A stretch of DNA of 64,000 nucleotides, taken from the NCBI RefSeq assembly GCF_036492835.1, contig NZ_AP025314.1, forward strand, positions 2,894,010-2,958,009, read 5' to 3'. Shown here one piece after another: positions 8,310-17,184 of the stretch. The position numbers and the translations under genes are program-made. The notes beneath the pieces were generated by a model. It searched no databases and was not told where the DNA came from. It saw only the letters and a list, made by a program, of their open reading frames with translations. The number at the start of each line of letters is the position of its first letter. Positions within the stretch are counted from its first letter, which is position 1. Source of the stretch: Fulvitalea axinellae. GTDB lineage: Bacteria > Bacteroidota > Bacteroidia > Cytophagales > Cyclobacteriaceae.

Positions 8310-9362
8310 ATGAATATATCTTCTCTCTCAGAAATTTGTAAAACACCGGGTATTTCCGGCTTCGAAAAACCAATCAGAGACCTGATTATCAATAAAATTG
8401 AAGGCCTAGTCGATAGCTTCGAGATCGATAACATTGGCAACTTGGTGGCTGTCAAGAAAGGAACGTCCGGAAATGACAGAAAAGTGATGGTGGCCGCGCA
8501 TATGGATGAAATAGGCTATATCGTAAAGCATATTGATGATTCCGGTTTTCTCCGTTTCCAAACCATCGGTGGGTTCGACCCCAAAACCCTAACTGCCCAG
8601 AGAGTCACCGTGCATGGCAAAAAGGGGGAAATCCTTGGCGTTATGGCTTCCAAACCGGTTCACCTGATGAGTCCGGAAGAAAGACAGAAAGCGATCAAAA
8701 CCGAAGATTTCGTAATCGACACCGGGCTACCGAAGGAGGAAGTCGAAAAATACGTAGAGATCGGCGATCCTATCACGAGGGAAGGCGACCTCAAACAAAT
8801 CGGCGAATGCGTAAACGCAAAGTCAATCGACAACAGGGTATCGGTCTATATTCTGATAGAAACCCTAAAAGCGTTGCAAAGCCGTGAAATTCCTTACGAC
8901 TTCTATGCCACGTTCACCGTTCAGGAAGAAGTCGGCGTAAGAGGCGCTAGAGTCGCAGCTCAACACGTCAATCCGGACTTTGGAATCTCGCTCGACACGA
9001 CTGTAGCCTTTGACCTCCCCAACACTCAGCCTCACGAACAAGTAAGCGCCTTGGGCAAAGGGCCAGCGATCAAAATCATGGATGCAATGGCTATTTGCGA
9101 CACCAGAATGGTCGGTTACCTAAAGACCACCGCCAAAGGAGCGTCAATAGAATGGCAACCCGAAATCTTGAGCGCCGGCGGAACCGACACGACGGGTTTA
9201 CAACTTATGAGCAAGTACGGAGCTATTGCCGGAGCCATCTCCATCCCCACAAGACACTTGCACCAAGTGATCGAAATGGCGAACACAAAGGACATCGACG
9301 ATTGCGTAAAACTTCTCACTGAAGCTATCGCCAATATCGACAACCATGACTGGAATCCGTAA
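8310..9362 (+). CDS. M42 family metallopeptidase (glutamyl/aspartyl aminopeptidase type)
   Basis: A 350-residue dinuclear zinc aminopeptidase of the M42 family, which normally forms dodecameric tetrahedra that trim peptides in the cytoplasm. The conserved metal and catalytic residues can be followed in order: AAHMDEIG, the bridging Asp in KSIDNRVS, the catalytic Glu pair in TVQEEVGVRGA, the Asp in ISLDTTVAFD and the late His in IPTRHLHQ. Length and order are normal for the family. The gene stands alone between divergent neighbours and tyrS. Confidence 0.92.
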   Translation: MNISSLSEICKTPGISGFEKPIRDLIINKIEGLVDSFEIDNIGNLVAVKKGTSGNDRKVMVAAHMDEIGYIVKHIDDSGFLRFQTIGGFDPKTLTAQRVTVHGKKGEILGVMASKPVHLMSPEERQKAIKTEDFVIDTGLPKEEVEKYVEIGDPITREGDLKQIGECVNAKSIDNRVSVYILIETLKALQSREIPYDFYATFTVQEEVGVRGARVAAQHVNPDFGISLDTTVAFDLPNTQPHEQVSALGKGPAIKIMDAMAICDTRMVGYLKTTAKGASIEWQPEILSAGGTDTTGLQLMSKYGAIAGAISIPTRHLHQVIEMANTKDIDDCVKLLTEAIANIDNHDWNP

Positions 9363-9367
9363 ACGCT

Positions 9368-9385
9368 AAGCCTCCCGGGCTTTTT
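9368..9385 (+). terminator. Weak candidate terminator after the M42 peptidase gene
   Basis: A short AAGCC/GGGCTT stem with a tiny loop is followed by TTTTT. The stem is only five to six pairs long, so termination may be partial. Confidence 0.35.
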
Positions 9386-9517
9386 ACTTACGTCCGGGTT
9401 TGGTAGATTTGTGGTTTGGTCGTCCTCCGACAACATTTACAGGGCCACCTTGTATTTTTAGGTGATTTTCGACCATATTTATTCTGTAATTACATCTAAC
9501 ACGATCGATAAGCCAAG

Positions 9518-10825
9518 ATGGAAAAGAACTTCGTAGAGGAACTCCGGTGGCGTGGAATGATCCACGACATAATGCCAGGCACGGAAGAGCAATTTCAAAA
9601 AGAGTTGACAGCCGCGTATGTGGGCATTGACCCTACCGCAGATTCCCTCCACATCGGCCACCTGGTCAGCGTGATGATGCTCAAACATCTTCAGGCCGCA
9701 GGGCACAAGCCCATCGCATTGGTCGGAGGCGCCACGGGCATGATCGGCGACCCTTCCGGAAAGTCGGAAGAGCGCAACTTACTGACCGAGGATATTTTGC
9801 GCCAAAACCAAGAAGGCATCCGCAAGCAACTCAAGAAATTCCTCGACTTCGATAGCGACTCAGCCAACGCGGCCGAACTCGTAAACAACTACGACTGGAT
9901 GAAAGGTTACTCTTTCATCGATTTCGCCCGCGAGGTCGGAAAACACCTGACTGTCAACTATATGATGGCCAAGGATTCCGTTAAGAAAAGGCTGAACGGA
10001 GAATCGAAAGTCGGTATGTCTTTCACTGAGTTCACCTACCAGCTTCTCCAAGGCTACGACTTCCTCCACCTTTACCAGAACAAAAACTGCAAATTGCAGA
10101 TGGGCGGTTCCGATCAGTGGGGCAACATCACTACCGGCACAGAGTTGATTCGCCGTAAAGCGCAGGGCGAGGCGTTTGCGCTCACTTGCCCGTTGATCAC
10201 AAAAGCCGACGGTAAAAAATTCGGCAAAACAGAGAAAGGCAACGTTTGGCTAGATCCGGAAAAAACGTCTCCCTACGCTTTCTACCAGTTCTGGTTGAAC
10301 GTAACTGACGATGACGCCGTTCGCTACATCAAGATTTTCACGATGCTGACTCAGTCGGAAATCGAAGAATTGGTAGCCACGCACCAAGAAGCTCCGCACC
10401 AGCGTTCGCTTCAGAAGAGATTGGCCGAGGAAATCACCGTAATGGTACACTCAAAAGAAGATCTCGACGCGGCGATCAAAGCTTCGGGTATTCTTTTCGG
10501 AAAATCCACTTCGGAAGATTTGACTTCGCTCGACGAAAGGACTTTCCTTTCTGTTTTCGAAGGCGTACCCCAAGCCGAAATCAGCAAAGCGGATCTCCAA
10601 GGTTTGGAATCCGTAACCGAATTGCTCTCTACCGCAACAAACGGAATCGTTTTCAAATCAAAAGGCGAAGCCCGCAAGATGATTAAAGGCGGTGGCGTTA
10701 GCATCAACAAAAACAAAGTGACCGACAGCGAGCAATCCGTTCAGGATTTCGAACTGTTACAAGGCAAATACTTGTTGCTTCAGAGAGGCAAAAAGAATTA
10801 TTTTATCGCCAAAATCACTGACTAA
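9518..10825 (+). CDS. tyrS: Tyrosyl-tRNA synthetase
   Basis: Class I aminoacyl-tRNA synthetase charging tRNA-Tyr in the cytoplasm. The 435-residue product has the HIGH signature at residues 45-48 and the KMSKS-loop variant KFGKT at 234-238. The tyrosine pocket sequence [10 protein letters not shown] is present, and a C-terminal S4-like RNA-binding domain ([21 protein letters not shown]) is visible. The Lys-Phe-Gly-Lys-Thr form is usual for bacterial TyrRS. A strong terminator follows 18 bases after the stop, so the gene is probably monocistronic. Confidence 0.97.
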   Translation: MEKNFVEELRWRGMIHDIMPGTEEQFQKELTAAYVGIDPTADSLHIGHLVSVMMLKHLQAAGHKPIALVGGATGMIGDPSGKSEERNLLTEDILRQNQEGIRKQLKKFLDFDSDSANAAELVNNYDWMKGYSFIDFAREVGKHLTVNYMMAKDSVKKRLNGESKVGMSFTEFTYQLLQGYDFLHLYQNKNCKLQMGGSDQWGNITTGTELIRRKAQGEAFALTCPLITKADGKKFGKTEKGNVWLDPEKTSPYAFYQFWLNVTDDDAVRYIKIFTMLTQSEIEELVATHQEAPHQRSLQKRLAEEITVMVHSKEDLDAAIKASGILFGKSTSEDLTSLDERTFLSVFEGVPQAEISKADLQGLESVTELLSTATNGIVFKSKGEARKMIKGGGVSINKNKVTDSEQSVQDFELLQGKYLLLQRGKKNYFIAKITD

Positions 10826-10842
10826 TCAGAAGGCATATATAG

Positions 10843-10875
10843 AAAAAGCCAAGCGCAGAAACGCTTGGCTTTTTT
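10843..10875 (+). terminator. Intrinsic terminator of tyrS
   Basis: AAGCCAAGCG and CGCTTGGCTT form a perfect stem around a six-base loop, flanked by A and T runs, so it can also end the convergent hydrolase operon. Confidence 0.9.
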
Positions 10876-10895
10876 ATGTTTAATCAAACGCCTTT

Positions 10896-11714
10896 CTATT
10901 CACATTTCGTTTTCAATTCGTTCAAAGCGTCTAAAACTTCCCCCTTATTTTTCCAAGGCAAGAAATGTCCCGCTTCAGGCAATTCTTTTACGGTCAGACA
11001 CTCATTGGAGAAATACTCTTTACAGTACTTCACCGTCGCAAAAGGGACCAGCCAATCTTTTTCACCATGCATCATCAAGACCGGAACCCGAATTCTATTC
11101 AACCGCCCTTGAAGACTTTCAAGTTCTTTTGAAAGTGTCCACATTTCCTTATTACTGGACGCCAAACCCCTTGACAATACCGGCGAAAATCCTTTTGCCA
11201 AATAATTGTAATACTTCCTTTTCTGATGTTTAGGCGATAAAGTCGGCGCTAATAAAAGGGCTCCCTTAACTTTTGGGTTATTGAGCGTCAGCATTTCCGC
11301 CACCACGGCTCCTCCGTAAGAATGACCCAGCAAATACGCCTCATCAGCGTCAAGAGAATCGAGCAAATTGGAAAACAACCTCGCCTGATCAGCGACAGTC
11401 ATCTTCTTTTTGATTTTCGTCTCCCCATAACCTGGACGATCCACCAAAACAGGACGGAAAGACTCCTTTACCCTATTTTCGTTGGCTATATTGATCAAAG
11501 CTTTATAATCACCCGGAGAACCGTGAACAAGCAAAAGCACTGGCAAATCCTCGCCTCCAAAATCTACGTAATGCAACACACCGTCTTTACTCTGGAAACG
11601 ATACGAACCCTGAACTTTCTTATGGCTTTTTTTCTGACTTGAAGAACACCCCATGGATATCGCTATGAACAACAACGTCAATCCCCAAAAGGCTCTAAGA
11701 CCGTAAATGCGCAT
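10896..11714 (-). CDS. Alpha/beta hydrolase lipoprotein
   Basis: The 272-residue product has a lipoprotein signal peptide with cleavage before Cys23 (SMGC). An alpha/beta hydrolase fold follows, with an HGSPG oxyanion region, nucleophile Ser132 in GHSYGG, acid Asp220 in GEKDWLVP and His250 in AGHFLP. All catalytic residues are intact. Substrate unknown. The start overlaps the ATP-grasp gene by 20 bases, making this the last gene of the 11-16 kb operon. It should act at the periplasmic face of a membrane. Confidence 0.85.
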   Translation of the reverse strand: MRIYGLRAFWGLTLLFIAISMGCSSSQKKSHKKVQGSYRFQSKDGVLHYVDFGGEDLPVLLLVHGSPGDYKALINIANENRVKESFRPVLVDRPGYGETKIKKKMTVADQARLFSNLLDSLDADEAYLLGHSYGGAVVAEMLTLNNPKVKGALLLAPTLSPKHQKRKYYNYLAKGFSPVLSRGLASSNKEMWTLSKELESLQGRLNRIRVPVLMMHGEKDWLVPFATVKYCKEYFSNECLTVKELPEAGHFLPWKNKGEVLDALNELKTKCE

Positions 11715-12705
11715 ACAACTCTTTTACGAAAGTGGATAATGGCTGAGGTTTGAACCCGTGTTCCAGATTCTTTTTCGCTACCTCATACGCCAGCCTATGC
11801 TGCTTTAACACGACTGCGTACGCTTTTCCTAACGTAAAATTTTGTCCGTAGATATGTGTCGCTTCGGAATTCACTCCGTTAAGCTCGACCACTTTAATCG
11901 TCTCCCCCTTATACAAATCTTCGAGAGAACGTACTTTCAAATCAAAACGTCCGTAATGGAAGCCCTTGATATCTTTCGTAATCTCATCGAAAACTTTGAC
12001 CAATTGGTCATTGATAAGGTGATTGGCATCTATAAACTCCGTACCTCTACAATGATTGCCTATTTGTTCCAACACCAACGTTTCGCCTTTCGGCAATACC
12101 CGGTCTAGCTCGGAAGAAAATCGATCAAAAAGATATTCCTCACGTCCAACGGCCCGCATATTGGATTGGATTAATTCCTTTAAAGTTGACTCGCCATCCC
12201 CTACCGCAGAAAGAAATCCTTTTGCGGTTACCGAAAACACTCCGGAATTCACTCCTAAAATCCTATAATAGAAAATCCCGAATTCCAATTCGTCCTCAAC
12301 AAACTCTTGAAGCATAAAAGGCTCGTCAAGTTCGGAATAGATTTTCTTCCAATCGCCCTCATTCCTTACAAGCCAAACACCTTTGCCTCTTTCCCCAAAA
12401 TCGGGCTTACAGATAAACGGAAAATCAAAATCAGTTTTATAAAATTCCGCATTTTCAGGGCGTTCGTCGAAACGGCGGGTTTTGGGCAAGTATTTTTCGG
12501 GAAGAAGCTCCAGCGCTTCCCCTTTACTGTAACGGAACAGCCCCCCCATATGCATGGAAGGGTTTACCGCCGTAAAGTAAAGCCAACTCCGCAAACGAAT
12601 CGCATAGTATAGCCATACAATTAAAAAGGGTGCGTAAAACACCCATGAAGGCCAGTATTCAAACCTGGCCAATCTTTTCCAAAAGAAATCATTTTCCTTC
12701 GCCAA
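11695..12705 (-). CDS. Membrane-associated ATP-grasp ligase, function unknown
   Basis: A 336-residue protein with a short N-terminal hydrophobic segment (about residues 17-36) and an ATP-grasp fold. The visible landmarks are the ATP lysine in FICKPDFGERGKGV, MLQEFVEDELEFGI, and the metal-binding end VVELNGVNSEATHIY. Relatives are annotated only as D-Ala-D-Ala-ligase-like proteins with no known substrate. No ATG occurs near the start, so a TTG at 12705 is the best initiation codon, 13 bases after the DinB gene. It shares an operon with DinB and a hydrolase. Confidence 0.75.
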   Translation of the reverse strand: MAKENDFFWKRLARFEYWPSWVFYAPFLIVWLYYAIRLRSWLYFTAVNPSMHMGGLFRYSKGEALELLPEKYLPKTRRFDERPENAEFYKTDFDFPFICKPDFGERGKGVWLVRNEGDWKKIYSELDEPFMLQEFVEDELEFGIFYYRILGVNSGVFSVTAKGFLSAVGDGESTLKELIQSNMRAVGREEYLFDRFSSELDRVLPKGETLVLEQIGNHCRGTEFIDANHLINDQLVKVFDEITKDIKGFHYGRFDLKVRSLEDLYKGETIKVVELNGVNSEATHIYGQNFTLGKAYAVVLKQHRLAYEVAKKNLEHGFKPQPLSTFVKELYAHLRS

Positions 12706-12718
12706 CAGCCTCTAAGTA

Positions 12719-13222
12719 TTAGTTCTGCATCTGATAAACAACCGTAGACTGCGCCACACCAAAGTGAGCCGGCAATTTCAAATCGGGAAATGACTGATTG
12801 AGTCCGATTTTAATAATCGCCATATGGTGAATCATATGCTCAATGTTATATACTATTTCTCGCAATACACTTGTCCCCATCTTTTCCTTATCAACACCGG
12901 ACAAAGGGTAAGCGATTTCCAGCTCCAATGTCTTGTCGCTTTCCAAGCTTCCGAGCCAACCGTTAAGTTCGTGGATTTTAGCCACCATCTTACCCATATC
13001 GCTTTCCAACGACTTATCATGAGCCCTTTTATCGTAGCACAAACTACCCGTTTCCGAAGAACGCATCAGGCAATCGTAAAATTCCACGATATGCCTAATG
13101 TGCTGTCCGATGGTTGATCCCGACAGGATCTCCAATTTATCCGTAAAGGCTTTCTCGCCTATTTGGTCACAAACAAAAAGTAATTGCTTAAAAAGTTCAA
13201 TGGATACCGACTTTGTTTTCAT
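12719..13222 (-). CDS. DinB-like four-helix-bundle protein
   Basis: This 167-residue protein looks like the DinB/YfiT metal-binding superfamily. Candidate metal ligands lie in the helix GQHIRHIVEFYD and in the later helix IEHMIHHMAIIKIG. Members act as bacillithiol-, glutathione- or mycothiol-dependent transferases or have unknown roles; nothing here specifies the substrate. It starts three bases after the YHS gene stop, in the Rieske operon, so it is probably cotranslated with it. Function remains open. Confidence 0.75.
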   Translation of the reverse strand: MKTKSVSIELFKQLLFVCDQIGEKAFTDKLEILSGSTIGQHIRHIVEFYDCLMRSSETGSLCYDKRAHDKSLESDMGKMVAKIHELNGWLGSLESDKTLELEIAYPLSGVDKEKMGTSVLREIVYNIEHMIHHMAIIKIGLNQSFPDLKLPAHFGVAQSTVVYQMQN

Positions 13223-13225
13223 GCT

Positions 13226-13705
13226 CTAATTTTTCTTAATTATCTCATCCCAATTACGGTCCGCCTTTTTCCGATACCCCTCAGGGTCTTTGTCCCACTT
13301 CTCTTTCGTGTTATTGAAAAACCTATTGTAAAACAAATACAGTTTCCCGTCTAAGATCTCGTATGTGCTTGGATTAATATCCACTTTTTTACCATCCTCT
13401 CCCATGGCATACGCACACCAGCCACCGTATTGCGGTACGTATTTGTGCGGATTTTGTTTAAATTCCTCCAAATTCTTACTGCTAGAGAACTTGTAAACGG
13501 CCCCTTGGTATTTGAATTTATATGATGATTTCCCCTTAACGGCTTTATTCTGAAAATAAGCGACGACATCATAACCTTTTGCCATCACACCGTCATCCAG
13601 ATTTAAATCCTTCACATTCTGGGCGTGGGCACCCACTACCAAATATAACAAAATACCGATTAAAATATACCCTCTTGCCATTACATTAAAATTTAACCGT
13701 CTCAT
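13226..13705 (-). CDS. Exported YHS-domain protein
   Basis: The 159-residue product has an N-terminal signal peptide ending near AHAQ (residue 29). A YHS-type domain covers about residues 38-112: GYDVVAYF, YKFSSSKNLEEFKQNPHKYVP and GGWCAYAM with a single Cys97. YHS domains are small metal- or copper-associated modules. The ATG overlaps the stop of the upstream Cys-rich protein as ATGA, indicating translational coupling. The neighbours suggest an envelope redox or metal function; that is an inference from context. Confidence 0.8.
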   Translation of the reverse strand: MRRLNFNVMARGYILIGILLYLVVGAHAQNVKDLNLDDGVMAKGYDVVAYFQNKAVKGKSSYKFKYQGAVYKFSSSKNLEEFKQNPHKYVPQYGGWCAYAMGEDGKKVDINPSTYEILDGKLYLFYNRFFNNTKEKWDKDPEGYRKKADRNWDEIIKKN

Positions 13706-14466
13706 AGACTTTTTAGCTTAGTTATATTCGTCTTGATAACGAGCCAATCTCCTACACGTTCCAAATTTCCCCTTATTTCTACCGGTTTCGCTATAAAATC
13801 CAAAAAACTCTCGCCAAACTCGCCCGGATTGTCTTTTTTGATAAGGTAATATTCTTTTTCGCCAGTAGAGCTAGTAACCATCAACACGGGAGGGATCCCG
13901 CCGGAAAGACAACGGGTGGCGCAAGAGCGGTGAATTTTCCCATAACCGGGCTTCATCACCCCGAAATAACATTTGGGGTCGATAATCTCCCCTTCCAGCC
14001 TGACTTCCCCATAAATCTCTCTCTTCCGTATAGTTTGGCTCCGCACCGACTTTTTGAAAAAATCAGGTTCGTCCATCAAAAGTTGAAAAAGAGTCTTGCC
14101 GTCGTAGTAAATCAAGTTTCCGGATACACTCACCTCAAATCCGTCAACCTGGCCTTCTTCTCCCTTGATGACATCCAAGATTCGTTGCGCCCCGAACTTT
14201 CCGTAACCCAGCAACAAAACATCCTTGGACGCTCCATCCGGAAATTCCACAAGTAATGTTGGATATGGCTTCGCATATAATACCCCCCGAAGCTTGGTCA
14301 CTTCCCCCAACTCAAAAGTCGCGTTATCGGATTTATTGGGCGCCAAGACAAAAACCAACCCCGAAATCAGGAAAAAAGCCAAAGCCCCAAAGACAGCCTT
14401 TTTCACCGTTCCCATCACGCCACGGGGCGGTTTGTCCATGTACCCGATATAAAACTCATCCTTCAT
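13702..14466 (-). CDS. Membrane-anchored protein with conserved tri-Cys motif, unknown function
   Basis: The 254-residue product has one membrane segment (about residues 24-42) and a periplasmic part. Near residues 164-195 it carries three cysteines in a striking block: C166 in DPKCYFGVMKPGYGK, then C182 and C186 in HRSCATRCLSGGIPP. Similar blocks occur, as far as I recall, beside ferric-reductase/Rieske genes in other bacteria, but no function is known to me. A second in-frame ATG at 14484 is possible. The gene overlaps the Rieske gene by 11 bases and the YHS gene by four. Confidence 0.7.
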   Translation of the reverse strand: MKDEFYIGYMDKPPRGVMGTVKKAVFGALAFFLISGLVFVLAPNKSDNATFELGEVTKLRGVLYAKPYPTLLVEFPDGASKDVLLLGYGKFGAQRILDVIKGEEGQVDGFEVSVSGNLIYYDGKTLFQLLMDEPDFFKKSVRSQTIRKREIYGEVRLEGEIIDPKCYFGVMKPGYGKIHRSCATRCLSGGIPPVLMVTSSTGEKEYYLIKKDNPGEFGESFLDFIAKPVEIRGNLERVGDWLVIKTNITKLKSL

Positions 14467-15514
14467 TGTCCGAATTCTTTTCATCTGAAATCTCTGCCGG
14501 CTTCACCGCCGTGCCTTCTTTTTGGGCTTTGGCTTCCACAAACGCTTTTCCTTTGACCACCTTCACTTTGTATGTCGCCACTTTCTCCGTAAATGGCGGT
14601 GGCGAAGATCCGTTATGGGGCTCATACTGATATCCGTGCCATGGACAAGTAATGCATCCATCCACTATTTTACCTTCGCCTAATGGTCCATTTTGATGCT
14701 TGCACACATTGGAAACCGCCGAAATCTTCCCATCGTATTTATAAACCGCTACCCGTTCTCCACCTATGTTGATCACCCTTGCCCTTTTTTCGGGGATTTC
14801 CTCAACTTGCCCGGCGCAAACCCAACCCTCTTCAACTGGCTCCTGTTCTCCGTCTTTACGTTTTTCTCTTGCCCCCGCAACCAAATGCAAAACCGTAACC
14901 GTCAAGACCGACAGAATAGCCCAGACAATCAGAAAAACAGAACGCTCATTCTGAAAAGCGCCGAGAGCCACATGCATGACAGCCAGTAAAAAAGCCACGT
15001 AAACCATCATATGCAACGCTTTCCAAACCTTTGGAGACAAATTGGCCAACCAAAAATCATGACTCGTGGAAGCCATAAAGAAGAGGATTATCAAGGCAAA
15101 AAAACCTAGAACTTGGAACGGAAAGTTTATAAAGGAGACATAATCAAGGTTGGATGCGAAAACAGACAGGAAAGGATTGATATCGCCCAAAGCGTGAAAA
15201 TGGACCACATTAAAAATCCCGTGAAGCGTAGCGACTAGGAACATGCTGACACCCAAATGCCTCCTGTTATACAAAATCGGAAGAAGCCTTCGGTCTAAGC
15301 GGGAAAGCGGGCCAATGCTGAGAATAAATGTCAGCATAAATAACGCTAAAGAACCTGTGGCCCGGATAATCAGGGTTTCTACGGAGCCTTGAGGGTTTGC
15401 AAGAACAAAGCCCAAAGTATACAACACCAAATACCCGAGAACAAAAAACAGAATTATCCGGTCGTATTTTTTCTTCTGCGACGACCATATTACAAAATTA
15501 TAACCCAGACCCAT
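14456..15514 (-). CDS. Ferric-reductase-like transmembrane protein fused to a Rieske [2Fe-2S] domain
   Basis: The 352-residue product has about six membrane helices (residues 20-215). Candidate haem-ligating histidines are H98, H168 and H181, as in the YedZ/ferric-reductase superfamily. A C-terminal Rieske ferredoxin domain follows, with C271-x-H273 (CKHQNG) and C290-x2-H293 (CPWHGYQY). Electrons could pass between the membrane haems and the [2Fe-2S] centre. The fusion of both modules in one chain suggests an envelope electron-transfer protein. Donor and acceptor are unknown. It overlaps both neighbours in the operon. Confidence 0.85.
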   Translation of the reverse strand: MGLGYNFVIWSSQKKKYDRIILFFVLGYLVLYTLGFVLANPQGSVETLIIRATGSLALFMLTFILSIGPLSRLDRRLLPILYNRRHLGVSMFLVATLHGIFNVVHFHALGDINPFLSVFASNLDYVSFINFPFQVLGFFALIILFFMASTSHDFWLANLSPKVWKALHMMVYVAFLLAVMHVALGAFQNERSVFLIVWAILSVLTVTVLHLVAGAREKRKDGEQEPVEEGWVCAGQVEEIPEKRARVINIGGERVAVYKYDGKISAVSNVCKHQNGPLGEGKIVDGCITCPWHGYQYEPHNGSSPPPFTEKVATYKVKVVKGKAFVEAKAQKEGTAVKPAEISDEKNSDNEG

Positions 15515-15941
15515 TTTTTGCTTTTTGAAATTGAACAACTCCCAGCGTATCGCCCTTCAGCGGATCAAAAACAACCATTCCGTCATACGGCATTTCTTTT
15601 GGCACCGGAAAACGGTACACTCCCCGCTTCCCGATTTGGCCCGCCATTCGCACTGTTTTATCCTTTTCGGTCCAAAACACCGTAGCCATTGGCGACTTTA
15701 TCGGAACAAGCACATTCAGCTCAAGCTGCTCCACCTGTTGTCCTCCTCTTAAATTCACCTTAATCCCCCCCGCCTGATACTCTTGCAAAATCTTGCCTTC
15801 AGGCTCCGGCGTCGCTTCCCCCACTAATTCCCCTGTCGGAAACACTGGCCTCAAAGCCCATGAGCCGATTAGGCCCAGTACCAACAGCAGAAACAACACC
15901 TTCCACATCATCAGATGCCTCTTTCTAAGCTTGTGTATCAT
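15498..15941 (-). CDS. Single-pass membrane protein of the Rieske operon, unknown function
   Basis: The 147-residue product has a basic start, one membrane helix (about residues 11-29) and a periplasmic beta-rich domain with the sequence LELNVLVPIKSPMATVFWTEKD. No cysteines or known motifs were found. It overlaps the Rieske fusion gene by 17 bases and lies 39 bases after a small two-helix membrane protein gene. It is probably a partner of the electron-transfer protein; that rests only on gene order. Confidence 0.65.
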   Translation of the reverse strand: MIHKLRKRHLMMWKVLFLLLVLGLIGSWALRPVFPTGELVGEATPEPEGKILQEYQAGGIKVNLRGGQQVEQLELNVLVPIKSPMATVFWTEKDKTVRMAGQIGKRGVYRFPVPKEMPYDGMVVFDPLKGDTLGVVQFQKAKNGSGL

Positions 15942-15980
15942 CTCTCGAAAGTTTCACGGTAATGCCTATTCCTGATAGCT

Positions 15981-16196
15981 TTATTTCTTTGAAAGGACTT
16001 TCCTTAAAAGAATCGGCCATAGCCCTACGGCCCCCGGCAAAAAAATGAGCTTTACTGACCAATGGCTGTTTTTTACGCCCTCGTCCAGCGCAGAAGCTCC
16101 CGACACAAAGAAATACACGGCGAAAACCACCCCGCACAACAAGTAAATTTGCGCCAAATAAAACAACGCCGTAATTAAACTGACCGACACCATCAT
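15981..16196 (-). CDS. Small two-helix membrane protein
   Basis: This 71-residue frame encodes two hydrophobic helices (about residues 5-31 and 46-64) separated by a polar loop, with a basic C-terminus (LLRKVLSKK). A longer overlapping frame exists but has no such pattern, so this one is preferred. It is the first gene of the Rieske operon and its Met-Met start fits. Function unknown; it may be a subunit of the membrane complex encoded by the following genes. Confidence 0.6.
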   Translation of the reverse strand: MMVSVSLITALFYLAQIYLLCGVVFAVYFFVSGASALDEGVKNSHWSVKLIFLPGAVGLWPILLRKVLSKK

Positions 16197-16383
16197 AGTA
16201 TTTCAAGACTATGTTGACTTATTTTATCCCGATTCCAGATCCTTATCTATTGCGGATATGGATCAGACTCTTATTTTTGCTTACAAAAAAGTATCCGGAC
16301 GGCTTCTTTTGGCGTTAAATCGTACTGATCCCAACTTATTCATTGCGAAAAGGACTCCGCATCAAACAAACAATAACCTTCGT

Positions 16384-17106
16384 ATGTGCACCGTCACCCT
16401 CATTCCTATCAACAAAAACGATTTTATACTAACCTCCAACAGGGACGAACAACACAAACGTCCCAACGCCCTCTTGCCCAATATTATCGAGATTGACGGA
16501 AAATCCGTTTTGGCGCCTATTGACAGTCAAGCTTCCGGAACTTGGATTCTGACGACGGAAAACAATATAACCGCCTGCCTGCTGAATGGCGCTTTTGAAA
16601 AACACATTTCCGATCCTCCCTACGCAAGAAGCAGAGGTTTGGTAGTCAGGTCTGTGGCAGAGTTTGAACATATTGACGACTTCGCCCAAATAGTGGATCT
16701 TGAGGGCGTTGAGCCTTTCACACTAGTGTTGGCCCAAAAACTAAAAAACGGAACAAAGGCCAAAGAACTACGCTGGGACGGAAGCGACAAACACATCACC
16801 GATCTCGATCCAAACAATATTCATATCTGGTCATCGGCTACGCTTTATTCTTCGGAGATAAGATTGGAAAGGGAAAATGTCTATAAGGAAGCTTTTGAAA
16901 CCCTAACGGAAAGGACACCCGAAAAAATTTTGGAATTCCACACTTATGGAATGGAGACCGAAACGAAAACGCCAATCTTCCTAAAAACGTCAACCCATCA
17001 GACTGTCAGCACAACACAAATTATAGCGCAAGGCGATTCGGCCAAAATGTATTATCAAGACTGGCTAACAGGCAATGGAAAAAGTATTGAGCTAAAAACT
17101 GCTTAA
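16384..17106 (+). CDS. NRDE family protein (TANGO2-like)
   Basis: The 240-residue product begins MCTVTLIP and carries the family signature NRDE at residues 19-22. The Cys after the initiator Met is conserved in the family and recalls N-terminal-nucleophile hydrolases. The family is related to eukaryotic TANGO2, whose biochemical role is debated. The frame is open 42 codons upstream, but the ATG at 16384 places the conserved Cys at position 2, which decides the start. A strong terminator follows. Confidence 0.88.
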   Translation: MCTVTLIPINKNDFILTSNRDEQHKRPNALLPNIIEIDGKSVLAPIDSQASGTWILTTENNITACLLNGAFEKHISDPPYARSRGLVVRSVAEFEHIDDFAQIVDLEGVEPFTLVLAQKLKNGTKAKELRWDGSDKHITDLDPNNIHIWSSATLYSSEIRLERENVYKEAFETLTERTPEKILEFHTYGMETETKTPIFLKTSTHQTVSTTQIIAQGDSAKMYYQDWLTGNGKSIELKTA

Positions 17107-17125
17107 CAGTCGAAAAATCGCTCAC

Positions 17126-17161
17126 AAAAAAGCCGTCCCAAATAATTGAGACGGCTTTTTT
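17126..17161. terminator. Intrinsic terminator between NRDE and mscS-like genes
   Basis: The arms AAAAAAGCCGTC and GACGGCTTTTTT are perfectly complementary around a 12-base loop, and the flanking runs allow use in both directions between convergent genes. Confidence 0.9.
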
Positions 17162-17184
17162 GCTTTTCAATCGATCCAACCTAA

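Noticed and set aside
15925..16206. 93-codon minus-strand frame overlapping the small two-helix protein
   Set aside because: Its translation has no membrane or domain pattern. The alternative frame at 15981-16196 gives two clean hydrophobic helices and fits the operon spacing.
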